NCBI GenBank assembly: GCA_944739405.2
Contig: OX123185.2
Location: forward strand, 9,607,840 to 9,671,839
Length of the DNA: 64,000 nucleotides
Source of the DNA: Euclidia mi
Lineage: Eukaryota > Arthropoda > Insecta > Lepidoptera > Erebidae
Reading direction: 5' to 3'
In this document: positions 1 to 11,118 of the stretch, in pieces
How positions within the stretch are numbered: position 1 is the stretch's first letter
Layout of the letters: each line of letters opens with the position of its first letter
Position numbers and translations under genes: made by a program
The notes under the pieces: generated by a model
The model's input: the letters and a program-made list of their open reading frames with translations, nothing else
The model's database searches: none
What the model was told of the DNA's origin: nothing

Positions 1-364
1 CGCCAATACACTCAGCGGCCGCAGAGGATAGGGAGGACGGCAACGCAACACCGCATCTCCTCTTCCTCTGCGGCCCCACCGCGACGCAACGATGGTGCGC
101 CTCCATTTGGTTGCGGGAGATAGGGCGCGCGGCAACGCAACACCGACACGCCTCTCCTCCCACGACCGCACCCGACTGCGAGGGACAGAAGAACTGTCCC
201 TCGCAATCGCCCCTTTGGACGCATCCTGCGCAGGCCTCCGTCAAGCCCACGCGGAGCGTCCCCTCCTGGATCCCTCTTAGCTTCACCGCGGGTGACCAAT
301 CCACGGTTACTAAGCCCCCCCACCACGACAAGGTGGAGATCCCACGGGGGGGACCCTATTACTA
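1..364. other. GC-rich segment, unassigned
   Basis: This stretch is much richer in G and C than the AT-rich DNA after it. It contains two imperfect copies of a phrase around GGCAACGCAACACCG (about 38-52 and 131-145). Open frames occur on both strands but are proline/arginine-rich, match no family I know, and look like a by-product of base composition. It may be the untranslated tail of a GC-rich non-LTR element, but I cannot show that. Confidence 0.3.
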
Positions 365-840
365 AGCCTCCGCTGTCTGTCTGTCCGTCTGTCCGTCTGT
401 CTGTCACCAGGCTGTATCTCATAAACCATGATAGCTAGAAAACTGAAATTTTCACAAATTATGTATTTCGGTTGCCGCTATAACAACAAATACTAAAAAT
501 AAAAAAAATGAAAATATTAAGGGGGGTCCCATACAAAAAACGTGTTTTTTTTCGTATTTTGTGCTCAAAATTACTAACTGTAACAGGTAGACGCTTTAAA
601 TTTTCACAGAATATGTAGTTGTATTTTACCATTCAAAATAAATAATTAAATTTAAAAAAGTAAATAATAAAGGGGGCTCCCATACAACAAATGTAATTTT
701 TAAGCAATTTGTTACTCGATCTTAATAAACAGGTAGAAACTTATAAAGTATTTAAGTATACATACAACGAACGTGATTTTCTTTTATAGATGATGGTACG
801 GAACCCTTCGTGCGCGAGTCCGACTCACACTTGCCCAATT
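365..840. repeat. Lepidopteran-type interspersed repeat
   Basis: It opens with a run of TCTG/TCCG units and then has the phrase CATGATAGCTAGAAAACTGA. Two similar blocks follow, each built on a GGGGG(T/C)(T/C)CCCATACAA core (near 522 and 672). It closes with GGTACGGAACCCTTCGTGCG and a partial palindrome (GTGCGCGAGTCCGACTCACAC). I recognise this closing phrase as a frequent interspersed repeat in moth and butterfly DNA. No coding capacity is seen, and the transposon class is not resolved. Confidence 0.45.
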
Positions 841-859
841 TTTAGCTTAGCTATTCACT

Positions 860-2588
860 CATCAGCCAGTTAAATTCAAAATTCAACATCTGGTACCTCG
901 ATGATGGAACCCTGGGAGGCGATGTAGAGTCTGTTTATCAAGATCTGGCTTTCTTAAAATCTAAATTTTCATCCATAGGCTTAGACCTAAATCCAACTAA
1001 ATGTGAAATTTTCATAAACGACAATTTAAACAAATCATCTATACTCTCCAAATTTCAATTGCTGACTCCCAGTATAACCCACATTGAAAAAAGTTCTCTT
1101 CGCCTCCTTAGGTCCCCGATTTTAGACGAAGGTTTCGATTAATTTATTCATGAAAAAATTCCAAATTTTAGTGAAATTTCACTCAGGCTCCTCAAAATTA
1201 ACATTCATTCGGCTTTCACTATAATTCGGTATTGTCTTTTCGTGCCTAAATTTATCCACGCTATTAGAGCTTCACCTTTTTGGAAAAATTTGAGCCTACT
1301 TATTGAAATGGACAAAATTATACAAAATACTCTTAGTCAAATTTTGAATATAGCACTGAATGACCGATTGTGGCTACAGGCGTCCTTGCCTGTACGTTTT
1401 GGCGGCCTCGGCGTTCGCAAAATTTCCGATGTTAGCCTACCAGCATTCCTGTCCTCGGTCCACAGCACTGCAGAATTGACCAAGAAAATCTTAGCACCAA
1501 CACTGGTCGATTCTGAGGTACCGTGTAAGACCAATGCCATGAATGCTTGGAGAAGTGCCTGTCCAAGCACTGAGTTACCCCGAGACCTATCCTCTCAGAG
1601 GCAGTGGGATGGACCGCTTTGCAGCAGAATACGAGAAAATCTTGTTAGCACATCGTCTTATGCTGCAGAGCGTGCTCGTCTACTGGCTGTGGGAGAGAGG
1701 GAGTCGGGCCTCTGGCTTCAAGCACTGCCATCGTCCAACATAGGTACCATGCTGCACGATACGACCTTCCGCATCGCCTCTTGCCTCCGTTTAGGCGCGC
1801 CATGTGTTTCTCCACATCACTGTCACTGTGGAGAGGCTGTCGACAGCCTTGGTCACCATGACCTGTCATGCAGCAGGAGCGCAGGTCGTATTTCACGACA
1901 CGGCAACCTTAATGACATTCTTCGTCGAGCTCTTGTCACCGCTGGCATTCCAGCCCACCTTGAACCTCAGGCCCTGGTACGCGACGACGGCAAAAGACCA
2001 GACGGTATGTCTTTACTGCCATGGAAGTTGGGCAGGCCTTTGGTATGGGACGCAACGTGCGTCGATACCCTCGCGCCATCACATCTTCCTAGCACAGCGG
2101 ATTGTGCGGGCGCTGCTGCTGCTACAGCGGAGACCCTCAAACGGCGCAAATACGCAAAACTAGTAGGGGATTACGTATTTGAGCCGTTTGGGGTCGAAAC
2201 GTTGGGGTCATGGGGTCCAAGTGCGAGATCTCTTTTTAGAGACCTCGCAAAGAGACTGGTCGACGCCTCGCGTGGCCAGAAGGCTGGGTTGTATTTAGCC
2301 CAGAAGTTTATTATCGCCATACAACGTGGCAATGCTGCCAGCGTTCTGGGCACGCTTCCAGATGACGGCGATGTGGACGAATTTCATGATGCCCTCTAAA
2401 TTATAATTTTTTGCTCTTTCTGTATATATTTATTTCTATGTTCTGTATATATTTCTTTGTATAGCAATTTTAGAACTATTTACTTTTTCTTTATACCTAT
2501 TTTAATTTTAAGACATATTTAAGTTACTTGAAATATTTAAGTTATTATAAAATAAATAAAGTTTCTAGCTTAAAAAAGAAAAAAAAAA
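860..2588 (+). pseudogene. LINE fragment: RT end + CCHC + restriction-like endonuclease
   Basis: This is the 3' part of a non-LTR retrotransposon. The frame starts within the reverse transcriptase: the catalytic motif WYLDDG is encoded at 891-908. It stays open to 2399 except for one in-frame TAA at 1140-1142. Further on come a zinc-finger motif CHC-x8-H-x4-C (codons near 1817-1870) and a PD...D motif (KRPDG, then LVWDATCVDT) typical of the restriction-like endonuclease at the C-terminus of R2/R4/NeSL-type LINEs. An AATAAA (2551) and an A-rich tail (2571-2588) close the element. The RT fingers and palm upstream of YLDD are missing, so this is a 5'-truncated, dead copy. A relative lies at 37934-38486. 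Clade placement is by motif order only. Confidence 0.75.
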
Positions 2589-2719
2589 TGCGACAGAGAT
2601 TATATTTATATACTAGTTCAAATCTGGTACTCGGATCTTGATAGATAAAATATGAACATTTGTATAAAGAATGCGCATTAACCCGGCGAGAATTTGGAGA
2701 AAAAAAGTTACACGAAGTA

Positions 2720-3146
2720 TGTGGCAGGGTAAATTTTACCCTTATGTATTGATACGAGCTGGGGTTCGAAGATAAATTATAACTCACTATGCCTTACTTA
2801 AACTGAACTTTATTCACTAACACAATAACACTAGATACACACACTTAATTTTCACTTCACTAATAAAACACACTATTCACACCACTAGAACCACACTAAA
2901 CACTTCCGAATTACTTCCCTTCGCTCTCGTTTGTCGCTTCGATATTCACTTGTTACTGTTCGTTACGTTCGCTTGTGCTCTATTTATACTGGCCGGATAA
3001 CATCACTAGAGCATTCTAGATGCTTCTACAAAACTGTAGAAATAATCTCGAACAGTCGATTACTCGATACAGCAACGCCATCTAGTACAGAGTAGCTGAA
3101 TTACCTTTAAACCACCGATACATTCAATCTCTTCTAGTACCCCCCT
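2720..3146 (-). mobile_element. 3' LTR of a Ty3/gypsy element
   Basis: Read on the minus strand, the integrase frame ends at 3147 and is followed by a purine-rich tract containing AGGGGGG, the expected polypurine primer. Next comes AT-rich sequence with a TATA box (AGTATAAATAGAGC, near 2980) and a polyadenylation signal (AATAAAGTTCAG, near 2805). It ends near a TGTGGCAGG/CCTGCCACA edge at 2720. The order polypurine tract, promoter, polyA signal fits a 3' LTR. The partner LTR is not present, so the exact ends are not proven. Confidence 0.55.
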
Positions 3147-3553
3147 TCATTCACCGATAGATGGCGTAACACTGCCCCCCTCGTAAACGTGTTCGTCTCG
3201 AACATCGTTGGACCCATGGTAACGAGCCAACCGGTCCACATGAACTATCTTTGGTGCACCTCGCGACCCCTTCTGGATTCGATAGGTGACGTCGTTTATC
3301 CTGGTAACTATGCGATATGGCCCGTCCCATCTGGCTTGTAACTTAGGCGATTTGCCTTTGCTTCGTACTGGATTATGAAGCCACACCAATGATCCCTCAT
3401 CGAAGTCTTTGTTGTTTGCCTTCCGGTCGTAGCGAGTCTTCATCTTTTCAGACATCTGTTGTCCTGACTCCCTGATGTGCTCGTATACGTCGTTCATCTT
3501 GTTGCGTAGCTCGGTTGCGTAATCCGTTATATTGCGTGGAGATTCTGGTGGAA
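3147..3553 (-). pseudogene. Ty3/gypsy integrase C-terminal fragment
   Basis: The frame is open from 3553 down to the stop at 3147. It includes RYDRKAN, then the GPY/F module RWDGPYRIVTRINDVTYRIQ, and closes with HVDRLARYHG. This is the chromatin/DNA-binding tail of a Ty3/gypsy (Metaviridae) integrase. The catalytic core, RNase H and RT are absent because the element is cut at about 3553, where unrelated sequence begins. The ATG at 3497 is internal and not a real start. Confidence 0.8.
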
Positions 3554-4159
3554 GACGTGTGATATATCAGGACGGCCGTGTCGGAGCAATGATGCGCGGA
3601 CTTCAACTTCACACGAGGACGTGTGATAGGTCAGGACGGCCGTGTCGGAGGAAGCTATGATTGTTGATTTTATAAATAATTCACTTTAAAATTATAATTT
3701 AACCTTATTTGATTTGTGAAATATTTCTATAGCTTAAAACCTTATTTTAGTTATTTAAAAAGTTGTGAATATACTAGTTCAGATAATGACCAATCAGAGC
3801 AGGACGCGTGTCTCGAGCGGGGTCGAGGTGCCATCTAATTTAAAAGGAGAACTGACAGCTAATGTTGACATTGGTATATGGTGTTCTGTGCATTGTCTTT
3901 TGAGAGCAATCGGCAGATCGAGTTGGATTATTGAGTATAAAGGAAGTAAATTAAGATAGTTGCCCCGAACCCGCTGCTCGGTCTTGTCTGATAATATTAT
4001 TTGTATTAAGCAACAGTGTAAACTTATAAATATTGTTCAATACGAATTAAAATATTGTCAAGCTTAGCTGATTGTGTTTTATTGCCCGCATTTTACCCCA
4101 ATGACGCCCACTAAGTCCGCAACCAATAATGGCGAAGTCGATGAAAGTAATCCTTCTCC

Positions 4160-4160
<1 letters not shown>
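3554..4160 (+). other. LTR-like segment with two 33 bp direct repeats
   Basis: Two copies of a 33 bp unit starting GACGTGTGATA and ending GTGTCGGAG lie at 3554-3586 and 3618-3650, differing at about two positions. Downstream is AT-rich DNA, then GTTGCCCCGAACCCGCTGCT (3959-3978), and then a short frame starting ATGACGCCCACTAAG (4101) that runs straight into the AC microsatellite. It could be the LTR and gag start of an LTR element, but no pol sequence supports this. Confidence 0.3.

Positions 4161-4244
<84 letters not shown>
4161..4244. repeat. (AC)n-(AT)n microsatellite
   Basis: A pure AC dinucleotide array covers 4161-4229 and passes directly into AT repeats to 4244, then GTAT-type units. 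The open frame through it is a product of the repeat. Confidence 0.97.
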
Positions 4245-4399
4245 GTATGTATGTATTATAATTATGTATCGTTAGTATGTATATTATGTATTATTTGTAT
4301 GTATACCTTGTGTTTTTGTATATGTGTATATATACCTACATATGTATGTACATTGTATTCAAATAACTATAAGTTTCCACATATATTTGATCACTACAC

Positions 4400-4568
4400 C
4401 ATCAAACTTATCCTTTCCAGTCTGTCCATCCAAAGGTTGCCTGTAAGAAATCGCATTTTGCGATAAGGCCGCCCTTGTGCATTTACTATTTTTTTTGTAA
4501 ATTTAAGATATCTTTACATAATTTGTAACAATTGTATTTGCGCAATAAAGTTGTTATCTATCTATCTA
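4400..4568 (+). mobile_element. LINE 3' tail with (ATCT)n end
   Basis: The sequence contains GATAAGGCCGCCCTTGTGCA, an AATAAA at 4544, and a terminal ATCTATCTATCTA array. This is the layout of a 3' end of CR1/jockey-type LINEs in insects, whose tails end in short tandem repeats rather than poly(A). No coding part is attached, so it is an extreme 5' truncation. Confidence 0.5.
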
Positions 4569-4799
4569 AGGACATGGTTTAAGATTGACTTCGCTGGCCG
4601 TGTTTTTGGTACAGAAGATATTATTGCCTGAAGTACAAAAGTAGCCCTACTTACTGGATTACTGCACGAAAACAAAAACTGTCATATTATTTGTCCCATA
4701 CCAAACCCCTGCGGCACACCGAACATTATACCTTGAATGCGACCAAATACAATAACAATAGTGGTTCATAGGGTTCCTACCAAGAACTTAGGGTCCCAA

Positions 4800-4985
4800 G
4801 CCAACCTCACCTGCAAGTGGTGCACCTGCTGATCAACGGACGAGGCTCTGGCAAACAAAATATCCCGATAAGCGGAAATAGGCTCGCCACCTATTACGTG
4901 GGATCAAAACACTGGCGAAAAGTGGGCGTTTAATATGCATCTGCCTACCCCTTCGGAGAAACAGGCGTGAGTCTATGTACAATAA
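4800..4985 (+). mobile_element. SINE family A, headless copy
   Basis: It matches the body of the better copy at 39184-39450: AATAGGCTCGCC-CCTATTACGTGGGA, then TGCCTACCCCTTCGGAGAAACAGGCGTGAGTCTAT. The tRNA-like head is missing or too degraded to recognise. Other copies are at 40556, 49697 and 53617. Confidence 0.6.
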
Positions 4986-5512
4986 CAATATTCATTAGTT
5001 TTAATAACAGATCTTTCAAAGATGTTGTTACAGTGAATACTTTCTGTCAAATTATAAACTGTTCTCTTAAACGGAACTTAGCTTATGCACCAATATGAGT
5101 AACTATCATTTACAATATGAGTAAATACTATTTCTGAGTCAAAGATGGATATAAGAGTGAAATAAGAAATAACTTATTCAACTTGAGCGTTAGATTGTAT
5201 TTTATCTTAATTTTCGATAGATCACATTTATCTGCGTATGTCTTGTTGATCAGAGAAATACTGGGTGTAAGGGACAGTGCACCAAAAACTGATACCAGTG
5301 ATTCAGTACATTATACTGAGATCAATAGCGCTCAAATTTTCCGAAAAAATCTAAGTACACGACAATTTTCAAAAAACTTGCGATGTAAATAGGGACACGC
5401 AAATTCGCACTATCAGCTGTTACGGCCCTACAGCGGCGGGTGGTAGCGGCAGTGATCACGATGTACTGGTGCGCTTATTACGACAATTTGGTAATATCAC
5501 AAGTTACCAAAT
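4986..5512. other. No gene recognised
   Basis: AT-rich sequence. A 69-codon open frame (5183-5392) has no family features. Next to the start of the inverted-duplication arm there is a small inverted repeat, ATTTGGTAA / TTACCAAAT (about 5486-5512). Confidence 0.4.
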
Positions 5513-5940
5513 TAAAAATCAATTATTCAATCTATTATTAGATAAAAATTATTATACTGTAAAAAAATTCTTAGAAAGTAAAATTAACGAAACTGTATAA
5601 GTGGATCTAGAAATGTTATATTAATGAGTATTGGTATTATAATAAATTGGTAATTACATTATATACATTTGCACGCCAATCTTGGCAGAATATATTGTAT
5701 TCCAATTATTGTAACATGCTGTTGTATCATATTCTTGCAAAAAAATATTTTGAATTGAATTGAATTGAATGCGTTTTCGTTAAGTTCTTTTTTCATTTTT
5801 TTACTGTGTATGTGTGAATTCGTTCCAAAGCAGTGTTAGATTGTTTTAGTGGTATGTATTTTTTCTTACTACTCTTGGTAAGCTTTTCTTTTGCATATTA
5901 TAACTATTTTAAAATTGTTTGTAACAAGTTATAATCTTTC

Positions 5941-6072
5941 GACTTACGGCCTCGTTTCCTCTAAAGACGCGCTAAGGTCACATTCGTCGATCGCATGCTT
6001 TGTCTTACGGCTTAAGGCCTCGTGTCCTCTAACGACGCGCTAAGGTCACATTCGTGGATCGCATGTTTTGCG
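5941..6072. repeat. Two-copy 68 bp tandem repeat
   Basis: The phrase GGCCTCGT-TCCTCTAA-GACGCGCTAAGGTCACATTCGT occurs at 5948 and again at 6016 with a few changes. The mirror arm holds the same pair near 14470-14600. No coding function is seen. Confidence 0.8.
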
Positions 6073-6892
6073 ATAGCTTTTTTTAATTGCCTACGGTAAT
6101 TAATTGCTACTGGTAATTATTGCTAATAATTACTGCTTTGTCTGACTTAAAGAACGAATTCATACCCGTCTCTTTACTTTGTTTTCATCTTTTCTACTAT
6201 AACCTTCTGCTCGTGGCTTTGTACGGCGATATAATTATATTTCTATATAGTCAATATTATTAAATCTTTTGCGCTGCCTACTACGGCGGTGTCTGTCGAG
6301 ATTAGGTATTCCCTTTTTCTTGCTACGTAATTATCCTCTTTGCCACGTGTACCTACCATAGTTGGACTGATTGAAAATGAACGTACCTAAAGATGCTAGT
6401 GTGTTAGATACTAGGTATGTAGCTAGATTTCCGCGGTCATTTGTAAATCAAACGGACACGTGTCACACGCAGGTTGCTCACTGACAAAATGAACGAATTT
6501 AATCTTTGTCTATTTCGTATAAGAATACGATTAGTATTGTATAATTATTGGGTGTATTTTTTGCTACCTGCTTATTTTCTACATTGTTGTTTTTGGTCTA
6601 CGATCTTATCTTCTTGTAAATGCCAATCGGTATGTTATTTGCAAATTCATCTATTTATCCATCTACTGTTCCTTGTGAACTCAGACATTTGAAATTCCTG
6701 CGACGCAGTTATTGTTCTTTTTTGTAATTTTTTGATTTGCTAGTGATTGTTTTTGCAATGTCTGGTTTCTATTAAAATATACTAAACGTATAAAGATAAA
6801 TTAATGACAAAATTAAACCACTGACGGCCGTAAAAATATATATATGTGATATTTTCCTTTTTTTACAAAATGCCATACATCTGGGGGCTAAT

Positions 6893-7083
6893 CGTGCTAT
6901 TTTCAAACGTTCAAACGTTGACAACGTAACGTATTTGGTGAACGTTTGGTTTTAGTTTGGCTGATGTCGAACATGGTATCATGCTAATTGTATTGAGCGT
7001 TCGAACCGTAGACGCAACCCTTACGTTGGGCTTACGTCAAACGTTTAGTGCTTGACACCGGCTTTTGAAAATAGTAACTACTA
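6893..7083. mobile_element. Possible short inverted-terminal element
   Basis: The left end CTATTTTCAAA and the right end TTTGAAAATAG are inverted relative to each other and bound about 190 bp rich in AACGTT words. The size and termini suggest a MITE. No target duplication is evident. It is present in both arms of the inverted duplication. Confidence 0.3.
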
Positions 7084-7667
7084 TTCTTATACTAAAGAGG
7101 ATGTAGCGACATCACGCTATGTGCAAGCACTATTTTAAAAAGACAGATGTCATTATGTGAATGTCATTGAATGTCAATAAATATCATACAGTCCGTTCAC
7201 AGTTTGTTTTCTTTATGATGGAATGGTACTCTGTGATGACAGGTATGTAAAATAGGGTTACCCGTGCATAACATTTTACCCAATTTTAGTGGAAACTAGA
7301 ATGTCCAACTGTAACCACCATGAGTGTGTAATCTAATTTCTGTCACGTCAGCTTTGATTTGCTGGCAACAATTCACGTTAATCTGCTTCTATTTTTGGGA
7401 CACTACTTATATGTGGGAAACTACTATTGTGTTGTATATGCATTATTTCATCGTTATTGCTAATTATTGTAAGCCTTCTTGTGTGATTATAATTTGAATC
7501 AGTCATATCATAACAGCCTCTTGCAGTTCACTGCTAGGCCTCTCCAAAAAAGAGGTATTGGCCTACTAAATCACGCTGGCCACCAGACAGGTTGATAAAG
7601 GATTTGTTTTAAGTTTTCCATCTCTTTACAATGTTGGGTCTCTCTTAAGACTATTTTATTGTTTCAG

Positions 7668-8888
7668 GCTTATCTGTAAAAAACATCAGCACTATCACTA
7701 AAGAAGGCGAAGTTGCGGCTTCCAAATATCAAAATATCTCTACGCCTAGAAAAAAACGCAAGCAAGAAAAGAAAATTGTGTTAGATGATTTCAATCTGTG
7801 CGCAGTCCGAAATAAAATAAACGAAATGTATACCGTCAGAAAAGAAGTACCGACTTTGCGTAAACTGTTGGCGGAGTTAAAGATTGATATAAGTTTTCGT
7901 GGAGGTCGTACTACATTATGGAAAATTATCCGACGAATTGAATTTCGATTTAAAAAATGTAGATCAAAAAGGAAGTTACTCATGGAGAGACATAATATTT
8001 TAGCCTGCAGATACAGGTACCTTACCAATTTGAAACAACATCGCGATGAAGGCAGGCCTATTGTGTTTCTGGATGAGACCTATATTCACGCGTCCTGCAC
8101 GGTGAATAAATGCTGGCAAATAGAAAATGAAATGGGTGTCTTAAAAACGATTCCGTTGGTGCATGATGGATAATTGTTCATGCGGGTGGTGAAATAGGGT
8201 TTATACCAAACGCTTTATTAATATTTAAATCGCAGTCAAAATCAGGTGACTACCATGAAGACATGAACAAAACAAATTTCATGAAATGGCTTCAGGAAAG
8301 ACTAATTCCTCATTAAATTTGCCACCTAATAGTGTAGTTGTTATTGATAATGCCCCTTATCACACAGTCAAGTTAAACAAGGCACCAACATTAAATTATA
8401 CTAAAGCTGAAGTGCAAAACTGGATCACAAAATTAATAAGGGGTTATCTTATCTGCCTACCATGGTGAAATCTCAACTGTATGAAATTATAAAAGATCAT
8501 AAAGAAGCTCCAATATATGAAACTGATCAAATGCTTGAAGCTCAAGGCCACAAAGTGGTTAGATTACCGCCATACCACTGCGAGCTAAACGCAACTGAAT
8601 TTATGTGAAGCCTCATTAAAAGGCGAGTCACAAGTAAAAATGTAAGCAACCAACATTGTGAATTTAGCTGAAGAAGCTTTTCAATCTATCACTGCAGAAG
8701 ACTGGCAAAAACAATGCAAACATATGCGCCACATTGAAGACAAGCTTCGTGAAACAGATGGGTCTACGGATGCTGAAATGGACAGGTTCATAATAGAATT
8801 AAATTATGAGTCAAATACAGAATCTGACAGTAGTTACGAATCATCATTGGCAGTCCGAGAATCTGACAGCAGTTACGAGTCATCATAA
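7668..8888 (+). pseudogene. IS630/Tc1/mariner-type DDE transposase, broken (left arm)
   Basis: The exon follows a good splice acceptor (TTGTTTCAG, ending 7667). In order it encodes a basic, NLS-like stretch (PRKKRKQEKK), LDDFN..AVR, a helix-turn-helix region, the first catalytic Asp in IVFLDETYIH (near 8075), the second in VVIDNAPYH (near 8346), and the final Glu in PPYHCELNATEF (near 8597). The tail is acidic, with a repeated ESDSSYESS. From DNA to TEF I count about 82 residues between Asp and Glu (one uncertain codon at a frameshift). This is far above the 34-37 of ordinary Tc1/mariner and fits the DD82E (Sailor) lineage. Frame breaks occur near 8172, 8315 and 8435, and all three also occur in the right-arm copy. 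The upstream N-terminal exon was not identified. Confidence 0.8.
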
Positions 8889-9150
8889 CATTGGCAGTCC
8901 ACATAGATCATTCTTATTCAAAATAAATATGAAAATTAAATTTGCTGTTTTTGTATTTGATAATTAAAACCTCACATTGGCGTAATTATGATGTGTTTAC
9001 CTTTGTATATTAAATGGACAAAATTTTTATTATAACTATTTATCTTCATAGGAAATTAGTTATTTCGTAAGAAAATAAATGTACATGCGTATAGCCATGC
9101 CGATATCAAGTGGTTTTGTTACAAGCAAAATTGTTAGCGTAATTGTTATA

Positions 9151-9596
9151 AGCAAGCCAAATTTAAGAGCCTTGAACCAACTAGTCAAAATTGGCTGGCA
9201 GGCAAAATGAACTTTTATCAGTCGTCTACTTGCTGTATAGACGTAGTAGACGACTGATAAAAGTTCATTTATAATTATTTTTCCTAAGTACATAGATAGG
9301 TATTGTAATTATTTAATTTAACCAAGACACAGACAAAAGCGTAGTGCTCATCATACAAAGATTTGTCGTGTTAGGAATCCAACCCACTACCTCGGGTAAT
9401 GGACCTAAATCTTAGATTAGGGCTGGGTGGCAGCGAGTTGAATGTGCGTGCGTGGGAAGCGCAATGCGGCGGCAACACAGAATTGTAAATTTCATGTAAT
9501 CTGTCGGTGCGGAATAGTTCAATGAGTTGGTCAGAGCCTAGTCTTTGGCCAGCCTATTTTGACTAGTTGGTTCAAGGCTCTTAAATTTGGCTTGCT
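9151..9596. mobile_element. Foldback/MITE-like element with 41 bp perfect arms
   Basis: The arms at 9151-9191 and 9556-9596 are perfect reverse complements over 41 bp and match imperfectly for about 8 bp further inwards. Inside lies a second perfect hairpin (9205-9230 / 9245-9270, 26 bp stem, 14 nt loop) and a piece resembling a SINE head. There is no coding frame of note. It sits just inside the inner edge of the left duplication arm and is not duplicated on the other side. Confidence 0.7.
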
Positions 9597-9599
9597 TTG

Positions 9600-10438
9600 G
9601 CAGATCAGCGAAGGGAAGGCCACAGGAGCTATTCGCTTGGTGTAATTTTCAAAGGCATAAGCACGGGAAAACCTGCCCCGGGTCTTTGTTGCCACGAGAC
9701 CCACCATGACTAAACATCACTGTTGCCCACTTTACATATATAGTAAAAGTAATAAGCCTTGGAGTCTGTTAAGAGAATATCTATCTAATAAGTTCGCCCA
9801 TCAAGTACCATCTGCCCATACTAGTATGAGAGTGGTTAGGGTAGGTGCCGCCTTTCGTCCTTAGTGACCATTCAGACCGGGTGAATTTCTAAGTGAATTG
9901 TAAGAAAATATCCGTGAAGAGGAGAAACCTAAGAATAAATTAATTCTCTGTGACAACCCACACCTGGCGGTGTGATCCCAAACTAGGTACAACCTAGTGG
10001 TATGGTAGTCAGAAAATTTATTAAATATATAAATATTGCTTTTATACACATACGAGTATTACGAGTATAGTTATGGTAATTTGCTCATCGCACAAAGAGT
10101 TCTCCTGGGTGGTAATCGAATCCATGACTTTCGTCTTAGCAGTCAGGGTTAGGTACCATTAGACTAATAAGCCGATCTACAAGGGAGACTATCCACTGAC
10201 TCAGCAGGATGTGATACAAGCGTGTGAGCTAACATAAGGGTACTTTCTAATCGGGTATCGAGTCCAACATCTGATGATCCAGTGTTACCCAGACTACCGC
10301 TTGACCACTTCAATAGATAGTTAAGGGGATAGAGTAGGTATGTATATTAAAAGGCAAGCTCCAATTTCACATTTCGATTTTATTTATTCAGTGTGTTGAG
10401 ATTATGAAATCTGATACAAAATATTATTTTAAGTAGAG
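9600..10438. other. Spacer of the inverted duplication: SINE scraps
   Basis: The sequence at 10085-10175 has an inverted B-box-like word (GGTAATCGAATCCATGAC), and 10250-10310 has another tRNA-like word in the same orientation. Both look like heads of minus-strand SINEs. The remainder is unassigned. Confidence 0.4.
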
Positions 10439-11118
10439 TTGAAACAATCAACAAACGTGAACTTCACAGTAATAATTATGTATTTGGTTTGGTTTACATT
10501 GTTTTTCATTTCAAGAAGTGATGATAGTCTCAATTTGGCTCATAACAACTTCCTCATTTTTGTTAACTTGCAATTATGTACTGTCCATGTGGTTGTGCTA
10601 ACGAGCGGCTTATTATTCTGCTTACTCCTTAGCTACTGTGAACAAAATCAAAACATAAATTATTTAGTAATTTTTACTCAAATATAAGTCCCACCAAAAT
10701 AAATAAACCCGCTGACATTTAATTTAAGATTAATATTGTCCTCATACGTGCGCTATATCTTGTGTTTGAGTATATACTTACATTATTTTGTTGGGGATTT
10801 ATGCATATTATAAGACAAGTTGAGAATGAGAGGAAATACTACTAATTATAATTGAAGTGCGTACCTGAAAAATTAGAAAGTCAGCCAGAATCAAATTCTC
10901 CAGCTTTAAAGAAAGGATGTCTATTATGCCGAACGTTGACAATCGGGGTTTGTTTAGCATTTTTCTCTGCTCTATTTATTATTCCAATCTGGAAAATAGG
11001 TGTTGTTTATTGTAATGATCATATAAAATTCGTATTAGGCTCGACAAATAGCAGAAGAAGCTGCAATTGCAGTAATGTTGTGGTGCATCATCATTTGAAT
11101 TCACCTTCGTTACTCTAG
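10439..11118 (+). other. Two small hydrophobic open frames, unproven
   Basis: A frame at 10439-10687 (first ATG near 10478) and one at 10852-11118 each encode a hydrophobic segment that could span a membrane; the second has TLTIGVCLAFFSALFIIPIW. The second frame begins at TTG, not ATG. I recognise no family. They are the only open frames of note in the unique spacer between the duplication arms and could be exons or chance. Confidence 0.2.

Larger units (their letters stand above)
5513..9124 (+). repeat. Left arm of a 3.6 kb inverted duplication
   Basis: This arm reappears reverse-complemented at about 11418-15027. Identity looks like 97-98% by eye: a 131-codon frame differs at 2 residues, a 76-codon frame at 4, and a 72-codon frame at 6474-6692 not at all. 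From outside inwards it holds a LINE 3' end with a (TTGAA)n tail (5513-5770), a 68 bp-period two-copy tandem repeat (5941-6072), a possible MITE (6893-7083), a SINE-derived piece (7505-7640) and a DDE transposase pseudogene (7668-8888). The inner edge is sharp at GGTTTTGTTACAA. The outer edge falls inside LINE sequence, and only the right arm's LINE continues. Confidence 0.9.

Noticed and set aside
12..422. 136-codon minus-strand and 84-codon plus-strand frames
   Set aside because: Long open frames in a GC-rich stretch on both strands with Arg/Pro/Gly-rich products and no domain; explained by base composition.
4074..4466. 130-codon frame with a (TH)n run
   Set aside because: The frame is created by the AC/AT microsatellite and the following LINE tail.
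6474..6692. 72-codon hydrophobic frame, identical in both arms (mirror 13848-14066)
   Set aside because: Identity is expected because the arms are recent copies; no start context, homologue or domain supports a gene.
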